A stretch of DNA of 8,120 nt from Waddliaceae bacterium (GTDB lineage: Bacteria > Chlamydiota > Chlamydiia > Chlamydiales > SLOH01). Location of the stretch: contig SLOH01000037.1 in the NCBI GenBank assembly GCA_007132595.1, forward strand, positions 1-8,120, in the 5' to 3' direction. Each line of letters opens with the position of its first letter. Position 1 is the first letter of the stretch. A program made the position numbers and the translations under genes. The notes under the pieces were generated by a model. That model was given only the letters and a program-made list of their open reading frames with translations, had not been told where the DNA came from and made no database searches. Shown here one piece after another: positions 1-7,121 of this stretch.

Positions 1-1
1 A

Positions 2-280
2 AAATGCCTAGAGTATATTCTTGGAGAAAAATCAATTGTCTTCTATCGAGTATTTTTTTGTATCGTACTAATCCCCGGAGCGCTTTTAGACCTTGAGCTT
101 GTATGGAAGATTTCAGACATCACAAACGGTCTTATGGCGATTCCAAACCTTGCGGGAATATTTCTCTTGGCAAAAGTTGTTGTCAAACAATCGGCTCATT
201 TCATACACGCAGATGCAGAAGAGCAGTCTTCTCAAGAATTTGAGAAAGTCTACCATAAAGCCTCAGAAGAGGCTCAATAA
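2..280 (+). CDS. C-terminal part of an AGCS-family sodium:alanine/glycine symporter (5' end outside the window)
   Basis: This is the tail of an integral inner-membrane transporter that would take up a small amino acid (alanine or glycine) together with sodium. The frame is open from the window edge and gives 92 residues before TAA. It begins KCLEYILGEKSIVFYR, followed by a hydrophobic segment (VFFCIVLIPGALLDL), then LELVWKISDITNGLMAIPNLAGIFLLAKVVV and a charged tail ending SEEAQ. The pattern (E-Y-x-x-G-E, Y-R, V-W-x-x-x-D-x-x-N-G-L-M-A-I-P-N) is the usual last transmembrane pair and cytoplasmic tail of the AGCS (AlsT/DagA-like) family. That family assignment rests on recognition of this motif; the substrate is inferred. 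The gene converges on valS with about 296 bp between the two stop codons. No strong intrinsic terminator with a T-run follows its stop on the + strand. Confidence 0.82.
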   Translation, partial: KCLEYILGEKSIVFYRVFFCIVLIPGALLDLELVWKISDITNGLMAIPNLAGIFLLAKVVVKQSAHFIHADAEEQSSQEFEKVYHKASEEAQ

Positions 281-378
281 TGACTCTAGTAAAGATCTTT
301 TGATCAACTTAAGGTTGTCGAATTTCTTCGCAAAAGGCGCTAAATTAAATAATCTCAAGTTTTTCAGACCTTCCTTGA

Positions 379-567
379 TCAATTGGCAAAGTAGAAAATC
401 GGTTTCTTTAAGTAAAGTCGCCAGAAGACTATTAACTCAATTGACAAAGTAGAAAATCGGCTTCTTTAAGTAAAGTCGCCAGAAGACTATTAACTTAAAG
501 TGCCAAAGTAGAAAATCGGCTTCTTTAAGTAAAATCGCCAGAAGACTATTAACTTAAAGCGCCAAAG
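379..567. repeat. Tandem direct repeat, about 3.2 copies of a 58-59 bp unit
   Basis: Units start near 379, 437 and 496, with a partial fourth from about 555. The anchor CAAAG lies at 387, 445, 504 and 563, giving periods of 58, 59 and 59. Over the core (CAAAGTAGAAAATCGG, then TTCTTTAAGTAAA, then TCGCCAGAAGACTATTAAC) copies differ at only one or two bases, for example TTTC versus CTTC in unit 1 and AAAATCGCC versus AAAGTCGCC in unit 3. Units 2 and 3 each contain an 8-bp inverted repeat, CTTTAAGT and ACTTAAAG, with a 21-nt loop (464-471 with 493-500; 523-530 with 552-559). Unit 1 lacks the right arm. Near-identity suggests recent duplication. There are no variable spacers, so this is not a CRISPR array. 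Confidence 0.9.
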
Positions 568-572
568 CCGAT
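515..572 (-). terminator. Hairpin likely acting as the valS transcription terminator
   Basis: The arms are ATCGGCTT+CTTTAAGT (515-530) and ACTTAAAG (552-559), then CGCCA, then AAGCCGAT (565-572). This gives two stacked 8-bp helices with a 5-nt bulge on one side and a 21-nt loop. Read on the - strand, the hairpin starts five bases after the valS stop codon and is followed by TTTTCT, the layout of an intrinsic terminator. The loop and bulge are larger than usual, so efficiency is uncertain. On the + strand the structure is followed only by AGGTTTAATC, so it looks weaker for the symporter gene. Confidence 0.5.
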
Positions 573-576
573 AGGT

Positions 577-3429
577 TTAATCTACACTCAGTTGCGGAAG
601 TTTCTCGTCAATCTCTTCAAGCCGCTGCTCTGCACTCTTTAGCTGAATCTGTTTGCTGTCGACAAGTTCCTTCGGAGCCCTGGCAATAAAATCTTGGTTA
701 GAGAGTTGTTTCTTCATCTTTTCTATCGAGTCGACTATTTTATCTTTCTCTTTCTCCAATCGCTTCTTCTCTTGCGCTTTGAACTCTTCGGGTACAGGGA
801 TGCAAATCTGAAGATCACCGACGCGCACATGTGAGGCAAGCCCAAGATGGCTGATACTTTCTGTAAAATGAAGAGTCGACTTTCGGTTGAGCGCCTCAAT
901 TAACGAAAGGTTTTCTTTTACAATTGAACAGTCTTTGCCAACGATATAAACATCGACCCCTGCTTGCAGCGGGATTTTCATCTCACCGCGGATATTGCGG
1001 ATGGCGTAAATAATCTCACTGATAAAATCAAAGGTTTTCTCTACTTCTTCCGAGAGATCTTCCTCGCTGATCAAAGTCGGATATGGGGAGACAATACACG
1101 CTGATGATCGAACGGCACTTGAGAATCTTTTTGTATAGGGATCCTTGTCGACAATCTCAGGAAGGTTTTTGTAATGCGACTTAATCTGCTGAAACAGCTC
1201 CTCTGTGATAAAGGGAGCCATCGGATGGATTAACTGCACAGCATTGAGCAAGACATATGCAAGGAGTTTTTGGCTGTTTTTTCGGTCTTCTTGATCGCCA
1301 ACTTTTCCAAAGAGCGTTGGCTTTACAATTTCAACATAATAGGCGCAAAACTCTTTCCAGAAAAATTCATAAGCAAGTGTTGCGGCTTTATCAAATTCGT
1401 AAAGAGTCAGCGCTTGATTGACTTCAACAATTGTGCGATTTAAGCGACATAATATCCAACGATCTGCCAGGGTCAGCTTAGAGTGATTGAGTCCAGCTGC
1501 AATATCGTCTGGTGTGAGAGGATCATCTCCTAAAAGATTCATCAAGACGAATCGAGCGCCATTCCATACTTTATTGGCAAAGTTTTTAAAATCTTCAAAA
1601 CGGCGGCGGTCTAGATCGATTTGCCAAGAGTGCGTCGCGCTAGCGGTCAGTGCCATCCTCACGGCATCGGTTCCATACTGCTCGATCATCTCAAGGGGGT
1701 CTATGATATTGCCTTTTGATTTAGACATTTTTTCCCACTTCATATGAATATCTTTAGGAACGGGTTTTCCCAGGTCGTACTCTACACGTTCCTTTTCCGG
1801 GATATATTGAATCTGACCCTCTTCACCTTCCCTCCAGTACGACTTACCGAATATCAAGCTATGCAGATAGACTTGATGAAAGGGGACCTCATCAAATGCA
1901 TATTTGCCCATGACAATCATACGAGCAACCCAGAAAAAGAGTATATCATGCCCGGTAATCAATGTAGAATTTGGGTAGAAGCGACTCAACTCCGCTGTTT
2001 CTGCAGGCCAGCCGAGCGCAGAAAATGGCCATAGAGCTGAGGAAAACCAAGTATCTAAGACATCATCGTCTTGAGACCACTGATCGGGGTTTGCTTTTAC
2101 CTCTTCTGGTACTCCTTCACCGTCATAACAGATCATCTGCTCAGGATCTTCTGTATTGTACCATATTGGAATGCGGTGTCCCCACCAAAGTTGGCGGCTA
2201 ATACACCAGTCGCGCAAATTATCAATCCAGTGAAAATACGTGTTTTCCCAGTTTTTTGGAATCAGCTGAACCTTTCCCTCGTCGACTGCAAGTCGCAAAG
2301 TGGTTCTGAAGTTGCCCATTTTGACAAACCACTGCTTTGAAAGATACGGTTCGATGACAGCCTTAGAGCGGTAGGAGACGCCAATTCGGTGAGAATGGGG
2401 TTCTACTTTTTCTAGTCTCCCGCTTGCCTTCATCTCACTTACCACGGCATCTCTTGCCTGTGCCATGGTCATTCCGGTAAATGGGGCTCCATTCTCATTG
2501 ATACAGCCGTTTGGGGTCATGATGTTAATCATTGGCAAATCATGGCGAATGCCGATTTCATAATCATTTGGATCATGTGCCGGAGTCACTTTTACAGCTC
2601 CGGTTCCAAACTCAATATCGACAAAAGAATCTGCAATGATAGGAATTGGGCGATTTTGAATTGGAAGAAGTGCGTGTTTGCCAATCAAGTGCTGATACCG
2701 CGGGTCTTTTGGATTCACCGCGACAGCGACATCTCCAAGCATGGTCTCCGGACGTGTAGTGGCAATTATCAATGACTCAGAGTGATTTTCAATCGGATAG
2801 CTAAAGTACCAAAGAAAAGACTCTTTTTCTTCATGCTCAACTTCATCATCGGCAAGCGCTGTCTCTGTGACCGGGTCCCAATTGACCAGATAGTCTCCTC
2901 TATAGATCAGGCCGTCATCATACATCTTTTTAAAGATTTTCCTGACAGCGCGATTACTTTCTTGATCCATTGTAAATCGGTGACGTGTCCAGTCGCAAGA
3001 ACAGCCGAGTTTTTTCTGCTGATTGACGATATTATCCTGATTGTCTTCCTTCCATTTCCAGACGTGGCTTAAAAACTCTTCTCTAGAGTAGTCTCGTCTT
3101 CTTTTACCTGTTTGTGAAAATAAGTGCCGTTCGACAACAGTTTGAGTGGCAATTCCCGCATGATCTGTTCCCGGCACCCAAAGAACTTCAAACCCAAGCA
3201 TTCTTTTCCATCGGATGAGCAAGTCTTGGATTGTATTCCCAAGAGCGTGGCCAACATGGAGATTTCCGGTCACATTCGGAGGGGGCATGACTAAACAGTA
3301 GGGGGGGCGGTTAGAGGAGGGGTCTGCATCAAAGTATTTCTGCTGCTCCCAATACGCGTACCATTTTTTATCAATTTCTTTAGGGTCGTACGCTTTTGGC
3401 AATTCTTGATTATCTGAAAATTTAGTCAT
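577..3429 (-). CDS. valS: Valyl-tRNA synthetase (class Ia), complete
   Basis: This cytoplasmic enzyme charges tRNA-Val with valine using ATP and hydrolyses mischarged threonyl-tRNA in its editing domain. The 950 residues run: Rossmann catalytic half with the HIGH-type motif HVGH at 58-61 inside PPPNVTGNLHVGHALG; CP1 editing domain at about 190-350 with TTRPETMLGD at 224-233 and TPAHDPND at 282-289; the second catalytic half with CISRQLWWGHRIP at 409-421, DVLDTWFSS at 456-464 and KMSKS at 567-571; a helical anticodon-binding domain at about 650-800; and a charged C-terminal coiled coil at about 883-945, the tRNA-binding arm typical of bacterial ValRS. All signatures are intact and length is normal. 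The frame stays open upstream to 3603, but homology to ValRS begins around LPKAYDPKEIDKKWYAYWE, so the ATG at 3429 is chosen. No clear Shine-Dalgarno precedes it. It is divergent from the following gene. Confidence 0.97.
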   Translation of the reverse strand: MTKFSDNQELPKAYDPKEIDKKWYAYWEQQKYFDADPSSNRPPYCLVMPPPNVTGNLHVGHALGNTIQDLLIRWKRMLGFEVLWVPGTDHAGIATQTVVERHLFSQTGKRRRDYSREEFLSHVWKWKEDNQDNIVNQQKKLGCSCDWTRHRFTMDQESNRAVRKIFKKMYDDGLIYRGDYLVNWDPVTETALADDEVEHEEKESFLWYFSYPIENHSESLIIATTRPETMLGDVAVAVNPKDPRYQHLIGKHALLPIQNRPIPIIADSFVDIEFGTGAVKVTPAHDPNDYEIGIRHDLPMINIMTPNGCINENGAPFTGMTMAQARDAVVSEMKASGRLEKVEPHSHRIGVSYRSKAVIEPYLSKQWFVKMGNFRTTLRLAVDEGKVQLIPKNWENTYFHWIDNLRDWCISRQLWWGHRIPIWYNTEDPEQMICYDGEGVPEEVKANPDQWSQDDDVLDTWFSSALWPFSALGWPAETAELSRFYPNSTLITGHDILFFWVARMIVMGKYAFDEVPFHQVYLHSLIFGKSYWREGEEGQIQYIPEKERVEYDLGKPVPKDIHMKWEKMSKSKGNIIDPLEMIEQYGTDAVRMALTASATHSWQIDLDRRRFEDFKNFANKVWNGARFVLMNLLGDDPLTPDDIAAGLNHSKLTLADRWILCRLNRTIVEVNQALTLYEFDKAATLAYEFFWKEFCAYYVEIVKPTLFGKVGDQEDRKNSQKLLAYVLLNAVQLIHPMAPFITEELFQQIKSHYKNLPEIVDKDPYTKRFSSAVRSSACIVSPYPTLISEEDLSEEVEKTFDFISEIIYAIRNIRGEMKIPLQAGVDVYIVGKDCSIVKENLSLIEALNRKSTLHFTESISHLGLASHVRVGDLQICIPVPEEFKAQEKKRLEKEKDKIVDSIEKMKKQLSNQDFIARAPKELVDSKQIQLKSAEQRLEEIDEKLPQLSVD

Positions 3430-3582
3430 GTGGAAAACCGCGTCTAAAATGATGATTAATATTATCAGTTGGCATGATTCTTGTATAGACACTAGGTAGA
3501 GGTTTAATCCCTTTCGACCTAGACAATAAAAGCCTTGGCAACCTAGACAATATAGCAATAAAGGCAGCCGTTCCGTTTTGGA
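3430..3582. promoter_or_regulatory. Divergent intergenic region carrying the valS and 602-residue gene promoters
   Basis: This 153-bp gap must hold start signals in both directions. For the + gene, TTGGCA at 3535-3540 with AATAAA at 3557-3562 (spacer 16) is the best but weak sigma70-like pair; TATAGC at 3551 is too close to TTGGCA to pair with it. For valS, the - strand reads GATAATATT around 3456-3464, a plausible -10, with no recognisable -35 at the right distance. The sequence ACCTAGACAATA occurs twice (3517-3528 and 3541-3552), the second copy lying between the candidate -35 and -10. The positions of the promoters are inference. Confidence 0.35.
3517..3552 (+). repeat. 12-bp direct repeat, 24 bp apart, in the divergent gap
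   Basis: ACCTAGACAATA appears exactly at 3517-3528 and 3541-3552. The start-to-start distance of 24 bp is slightly over two helical turns, so two protein molecules could bind on nearly the same face. The second copy sits within the candidate promoter spacer of the + gene. It may be an operator or a leftover duplication; reading cannot separate these. Confidence 0.6.
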
Positions 3583-5391
3583 ATGAAATATGCATCTAAT
3601 CAAACAGTCTGTTGTTTAGGTTTAGAAATGAAAGGACTGAAAGAAAGTCTTAAAAAATTTATCGGCTTTGCCTTCCCTTGTTTTAGGGAGAGGTCTTCTT
3701 GCACGCAAAAATCGCTAAAGTTACATATATTAGAGGCATTCAAACAGCTATATGCCAATCTTGAATCAATTTCTGATTTTCAAATCGATGAGTGTAAAGA
3801 ACTTCTGCAATTTCTCGACCTAGATGTAGAAATTAAAAGAGATCTACTTGCCCATTCTTATCGATTGAGTGCTAAACGTAAACTGTTCGACAAAAAGACC
3901 TATCTATCTCTTTACGCTCTTGTGCAAAAGTGGTTAAAAAACCGCCACGACACCTCGCATCGCTCGATTGATGATAACGACATCTTGACGCTTTTAGAAA
4001 TGGCAAGGCATGTGGAGTTTTCCGAGCTTGTCATTCAAGATTCGGACTTGCAAGAAGCGGTTTTTAAATGGGCGATTCGCGACCATCTAGATGTTTCTGT
4101 TTTCATTTTATATCCACACCTTCAGCAAAAACTTGTGAAAAGTGGTTTAAGCGCACGGATTTCCAGAGTCAACCCAAAATCTTTGCGCTGCCATGATCAC
4201 CAAGTTCTGCTTCTATTTGAAGGCAGAGAAGTAAATATTCTAGATGATCGAAAGACGATCACATTTCGCGGAAACTACACATTGAGTATTCATCAAATTT
4301 TTGAGGTTTTTGCCCGAAAAGAGTATGCACCCGGAAATCTGGAATACTCTATTCAAGGGGTTATCAACTGGAACACATTTAAGTGGGGGTACTGGGATCA
4401 AGATTTAAATAAGTACCAAGCACTTGAGTTGGATGAGACGGATTGGTGGAAAAAACTTCCGATTATACGATTAATGAGCATTCGAGATGCGCAAAAACTT
4501 TATGGATTGCATTTGGATGGTGTATCGTGGAATATCGCCGTTACAGCAAACCGTAGCTACACCACACTGAACCCACTTTCAAACCACGCCTTCCAGGAAG
4601 TTGCGATTCCCATCAACGGCAAACAGTATGCGATTTTTGCACTTGGCAAGTATGGAACTGAAATACCGGAAAGCTTTAGTGCATTGGATGCGCTTCCGAG
4701 AATGTGTGCCTTTGTTCCTGCCACAATTGCCTATCCAGACCCTGGGTATTTTCATGCTGATCGTCAATTTGCCAGATACTCATACCCATTAACCAAAGCA
4801 CAAGGGATAGCTTTAATGAACCACATCGGCTGGGATATGGAGCTTGGAAGAAAAGGAAAGATGTTCTATCAAATTCAATCTGAAAACTGCGCGAAGTGGA
4901 TCCATGACATGTTGCACCATGTGGTGGGTGAAGAAAATATTCCCAACCTATTCTTTGTCCACTTTCTGGATACCGAGCCCTTAGGGGCAGTGGCGACCTT
5001 ATTTAACACAATTAAAGCACTTCCAAAGGATTTCCAGACATATGTCCTTACTCGTCTTCACTACTTCCTCGGTGCATCTACAAAAGGAGTCTGGATAGAT
5101 AAAAAATACATCAGCCTGTGTCGCACGCATTTTTGGGAAAACGGGTCTGTCTACCTACCGGCTTTTTTACATAAGCAACAAGAGACTTGTGCTCTTGGCA
5201 AAGTTCACTTATTCAATGAAGTCTTTGAGAAGTTATTGAGTAAATTAAGGCGTCGAATTGACATAGTCAGTCAATACGATCTTTCATATGAAGACTCTAT
5301 TTTCATAGAGCAACCGTTTCACTTTTCCACGCTCCATTACAGATATAAGCAGCACTTTCGCAGACAAATTTTATACGAACTATTCGGATAG
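3583..5391 (+). CDS. Uncharacterised 602-residue protein, candidate permuted papain-like cysteine hydrolase (paralogue A)
   Basis: No named family is recognised with certainty. It is a paralogue of the next gene, matching it in order from about residue 145 to 515. The first 140 residues are charged and probably helical. A block at 207-248 (QVLLLFEGREVNIL to IFEVFARKEY) looks like a small beta-rich or mixed domain. After WWKKLPII at 288-295 comes NHAFQEVAIPINGKQYAIFALGKYG with His335 and Glu339, and then YQIQSENCAKWIHDML with Cys436. The order His then Cys, the 101-residue gap, a beta-hairpin-like stretch after the His and a helix after the Asn-Cys resemble circularly permuted NlpC/P60, LRAT and PPPDE-type folds. 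That suggests a peptidase, amidase or acyltransferase; this is inference. The tail from about 513 is basic and absent from the paralogue. No signal peptide or clear membrane segment is seen. The start is uncertain: ATG 3583 lacks a spaced Shine-Dalgarno, and ATG 3628 (MKGLKESLKKF), preceded by TAGG, is an alternative. In Chlamydiales such lineage-specific proteins are often secreted effectors. Confidence 0.85.
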   Translation: MKYASNQTVCCLGLEMKGLKESLKKFIGFAFPCFRERSSCTQKSLKLHILEAFKQLYANLESISDFQIDECKELLQFLDLDVEIKRDLLAHSYRLSAKRKLFDKKTYLSLYALVQKWLKNRHDTSHRSIDDNDILTLLEMARHVEFSELVIQDSDLQEAVFKWAIRDHLDVSVFILYPHLQQKLVKSGLSARISRVNPKSLRCHDHQVLLLFEGREVNILDDRKTITFRGNYTLSIHQIFEVFARKEYAPGNLEYSIQGVINWNTFKWGYWDQDLNKYQALELDETDWWKKLPIIRLMSIRDAQKLYGLHLDGVSWNIAVTANRSYTTLNPLSNHAFQEVAIPINGKQYAIFALGKYGTEIPESFSALDALPRMCAFVPATIAYPDPGYFHADRQFARYSYPLTKAQGIALMNHIGWDMELGRKGKMFYQIQSENCAKWIHDMLHHVVGEENIPNLFFVHFLDTEPLGAVATLFNTIKALPKDFQTYVLTRLHYFLGASTKGVWIDKKYISLCRTHFWENGSVYLPAFLHKQQETCALGKVHLFNEVFEKLLSKLRRRIDIVSQYDLSYEDSIFIEQPFHFSTLHYRYKQHFRRQILYELFG

Positions 5392-5424
5392 CAAACGTTT
5401 TTCAGAGCGTATTCACTACTTTCA

Positions 5425-5439
5425 ACTTTAAATTAAAGT
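5425..5439. promoter_or_regulatory. Perfect palindrome immediately upstream of the paralogue B promoter
   Basis: ACTTTAAATTAAAGT is a 7-bp perfect inverted repeat around one central A. It ends one base before the candidate -35 box. The placement fits an operator or an AT-rich upstream element. As a terminator for the preceding gene it would be poor, since the stem has one GC pair in seven and effectively no loop. Confidence 0.4.
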
Positions 5440-5440
5440 C

Positions 5441-5467
5441 TTGACGTGGGTCGCATAACTTTATAAA
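5441..5467 (+). promoter_or_regulatory. Candidate promoter of paralogue B, very close to its start codon
   Basis: TTGACG at 5441-5446 and TATAAA at 5462-5467 match sigma70 boxes well, with a short 15-bp spacer. Transcription would begin near 5473-5475, at or just before ATG 5476, so the message would have almost no leader. No Shine-Dalgarno sequence is present between the -10 and the ATG, which agrees with that reading. The short spacer makes the call moderate. Confidence 0.45.
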
Positions 5468-5475
5468 GTAAATCA

Positions 5476-7095
5476 ATGGATCCACTAAATTTTTTTTCTG
5501 CAATTGAGAATCAAGTTAATTTAGATCGATATGTCGTCTGCAATAACGAAAGCTGGCGTCTTGAGAATCGACTCGAGCGCCTAGTGCGAAAAATCTTTCA
5601 TTGGATCGGGTCGCGTTGGTATGAATCCTTTCTTGAGCGAAGGGTCGATCGATACATGCAAACACTCCTTGACCGCTGCGAGGTCCTTGATCCTGAAAAT
5701 TTAAAGCGAGCATGCAATCTTGTTGCCGCCCCATCAAACGCATTAAAAAGGCGCATTATCGCACTTCAATGCCGGCTTGGCGAAGAGAGCAAGGAAATGG
5801 GTGACCAGGCTTGTTTAAAAGCACTCGCCGTCCGATTTAAGCAAGCGTGCTTTTGTTTCAGGGGAAGTGAGGACTTAAGCCAGCATAACGAAGCTCAACT
5901 CGAAGAGGCAGCTTCAGTCCCTGATTTTTGCAAGCTTTTGATCGATGATGAGAATTACCGAGAGCAATTCTTTACCTGGACCCTGATAGAGGGGAATCGC
6001 GCCCTTCCGATCATTTGGTATCCTGGGCACTTTAAAAAACTTTCGGATTGTTTGCTGTCAAAACGCATCGGATTCTATGAAAAAAGGGCCAAAGAAGCCC
6101 CTGTCTTACAGGTTGGGAAAAGAAGTCTCTCTCTTCTGGTTGAAGGAAACCGTGTCAATTTACTCGATAGTGATCAAATCGCAGTTGATACTCTTAAGGT
6201 TAAAGACGTTTTCTCAATATTTGCAGAAAAAATGTATGATGTTGGACCAAGCGACTGCTCGCTTGAGATGTTTTCAGGTGGAGAAATCCTGATATGGAAC
6301 CCAAAAACACAAAAAAGAAAGAGTGAATCCCTAAATTTGCAGAGTCATGGCTGGTGGGATGAAGTTCCAATCATTGAGGAGCTTTCCTTTACAGAGGCCT
6401 CTACGCGTTATCGGACTGAGGCTAACGGCGAGGCGGCGATTCTTGCAAACACCGCTAAACTAAGCTCACCAAATTACACGCTGACAGGAACGCATTCCTA
6501 TATCGAACTTGCCGTTCCCAAAGGGAGAAAGTACCGTGTGTTGACCTTTGGAAAATTTACCTGGTGCTATCCTAAATCAATTAAAGACTATATTCAAGTT
6601 ATTGTAAAAACCGATCGTGGGGTGATCTGCACACCTGATGAGAATATTTTTAATTCTGATAGACTCCATGTGGCAAATATCACCAAATTAAGCCCCCAGA
6701 AGACTAGCCAATTTCTTAACCTGCTTGCGCTTGAGATGCAACGCGGAAGAGATGATAAAATGGCATTTCAGTACCTTGCCCATAATTGCACCGAATGGTC
6801 TCAAAAAGTGGCGCAACATGTGACTCCTGAAATTCCAAATATTTACCAGATTCCCTTTTCATCGTTTGAAATTTCCGGGGTTGGTGGCAAAATCTTTCAG
6901 ATCATTAAAAAGTGGAAATTTGGGCTCTCTATCACATTTCGCCTTCTCGGTTCTAAAGAAGGAAGGGCATATAAAAACTTTTTTGGAGAGTCTAGCTATA
7001 TTTCTCTATACAATGATGCTCCTTGGATCACCCAAATCTTTTTCCATCCCACCCGTCTCCTCAGCCACCATAACAAGCTAATTATTCATTCGTAA
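5476..7095 (+). CDS. Uncharacterised 539-residue protein, candidate permuted papain-like cysteine hydrolase (paralogue B)
   Basis: This is a tandem paralogue of the preceding 602-residue protein, from which it is separated by 84 bp. Shared blocks in the same order are: 148-199 (VPDFCKLLIDDENYREQFFTWTL); 217-254 (SLSLLVEGNRVNLL to FSIFAEKMY); WWDEVPII at 293-300; GTHSYIELAVPKGRKYRVLTFGKF with His340 and Glu344; FQYLAHNCTEWSQKV with Cys438; PEIPNI at 451-456; and SSYISL at 506-511. The distance from the WW pair to the His is 47 residues in both proteins, and His to Cys is 98 here against 101 there. Conservation of His, Glu and Asn-Cys through otherwise strong divergence suggests an active site of a circularly permuted papain-like fold (peptidase, amidase or acyltransferase); this is inference. 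It ends 28 residues after YISL, lacking the basic tail of its partner. No signal peptide or obvious membrane span is seen. The ATG has no Shine-Dalgarno, and the next in-frame ATG is residue 61, inside the N-terminal helical region, so 5476 is kept. Confidence 0.87.
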   Translation: MDPLNFFSAIENQVNLDRYVVCNNESWRLENRLERLVRKIFHWIGSRWYESFLERRVDRYMQTLLDRCEVLDPENLKRACNLVAAPSNALKRRIIALQCRLGEESKEMGDQACLKALAVRFKQACFCFRGSEDLSQHNEAQLEEAASVPDFCKLLIDDENYREQFFTWTLIEGNRALPIIWYPGHFKKLSDCLLSKRIGFYEKRAKEAPVLQVGKRSLSLLVEGNRVNLLDSDQIAVDTLKVKDVFSIFAEKMYDVGPSDCSLEMFSGGEILIWNPKTQKRKSESLNLQSHGWWDEVPIIEELSFTEASTRYRTEANGEAAILANTAKLSSPNYTLTGTHSYIELAVPKGRKYRVLTFGKFTWCYPKSIKDYIQVIVKTDRGVICTPDENIFNSDRLHVANITKLSPQKTSQFLNLLALEMQRGRDDKMAFQYLAHNCTEWSQKVAQHVTPEIPNIYQIPFSSFEISGVGGKIFQIIKKWKFGLSITFRLLGSKEGRAYKNFFGESSYISLYNDAPWITQIFFHPTRLLSHHNKLIIHS

Positions 7096-7113
7096 AAAGT
7101 AAAATAATTAGTT
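7076..7113 (+). terminator. Weak AT-rich hairpin over the end of paralogue B
   Basis: CTAATTATT (7078-7086) pairs with AATAATTAG (7103-7111), extended by one G-T and one A-T pair, with a 16-nt loop that contains the TAA stop codon. There is no T-run directly after the stem, and the helix is almost all A-T. It could mark the 3' end of the transcript, but it is poor as an intrinsic terminator. Confidence 0.25.
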
Positions 7114-7121
7114 ACACATCT

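Larger units (their letters stand above)
281..576. other. Intergenic region between convergent genes, with tandem repeats
   Basis: No gene is supported here. The only long + frame crossing it (93-452) overlaps the symporter tail out of frame and runs into the repeats, so it is not credible. The left part (281-378) is AT-rich and non-repetitive except for two copies of the palindrome TTGATCAA (300-307 and 375-382). The right part (379-572) is taken up by a tandem repeat and a hairpin, listed separately. Function is probably limited to transcription termination of the two genes that face each other. Confidence 0.7.

Noticed and set aside
93..452. 119-residue + frame across the end of the symporter gene and the repeats
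   Set aside because: It overlaps the real symporter frame out of phase, has low-complexity basic composition, and its 3' part is translated tandem repeat.
379..567. Short CRISPR array
   Set aside because: The whole 58-59 bp unit is repeated without variable spacers, and no cas genes are nearby.
1487..3257. Several small frames within valS on + and one on - in another phase
   Set aside because: All lie inside the strongly conserved valS frame, have no homology I recognise and no ribosome binding sites, so they are shadows.
3430..3603. 58-residue N-terminal extension of ValRS
   Set aside because: The frame is open, but the extension resembles no ValRS N-terminus, and it would overlap the divergent gene. 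The family-like sequence begins just after ATG 3429.
5379..5401. Terminator just after paralogue A (CTATTCGGATAG and AAACGTTTTT)
   Set aside because: The stem is only 4 bp and overlaps the stop codon; the following T-run is short and not attached to a stable helix.
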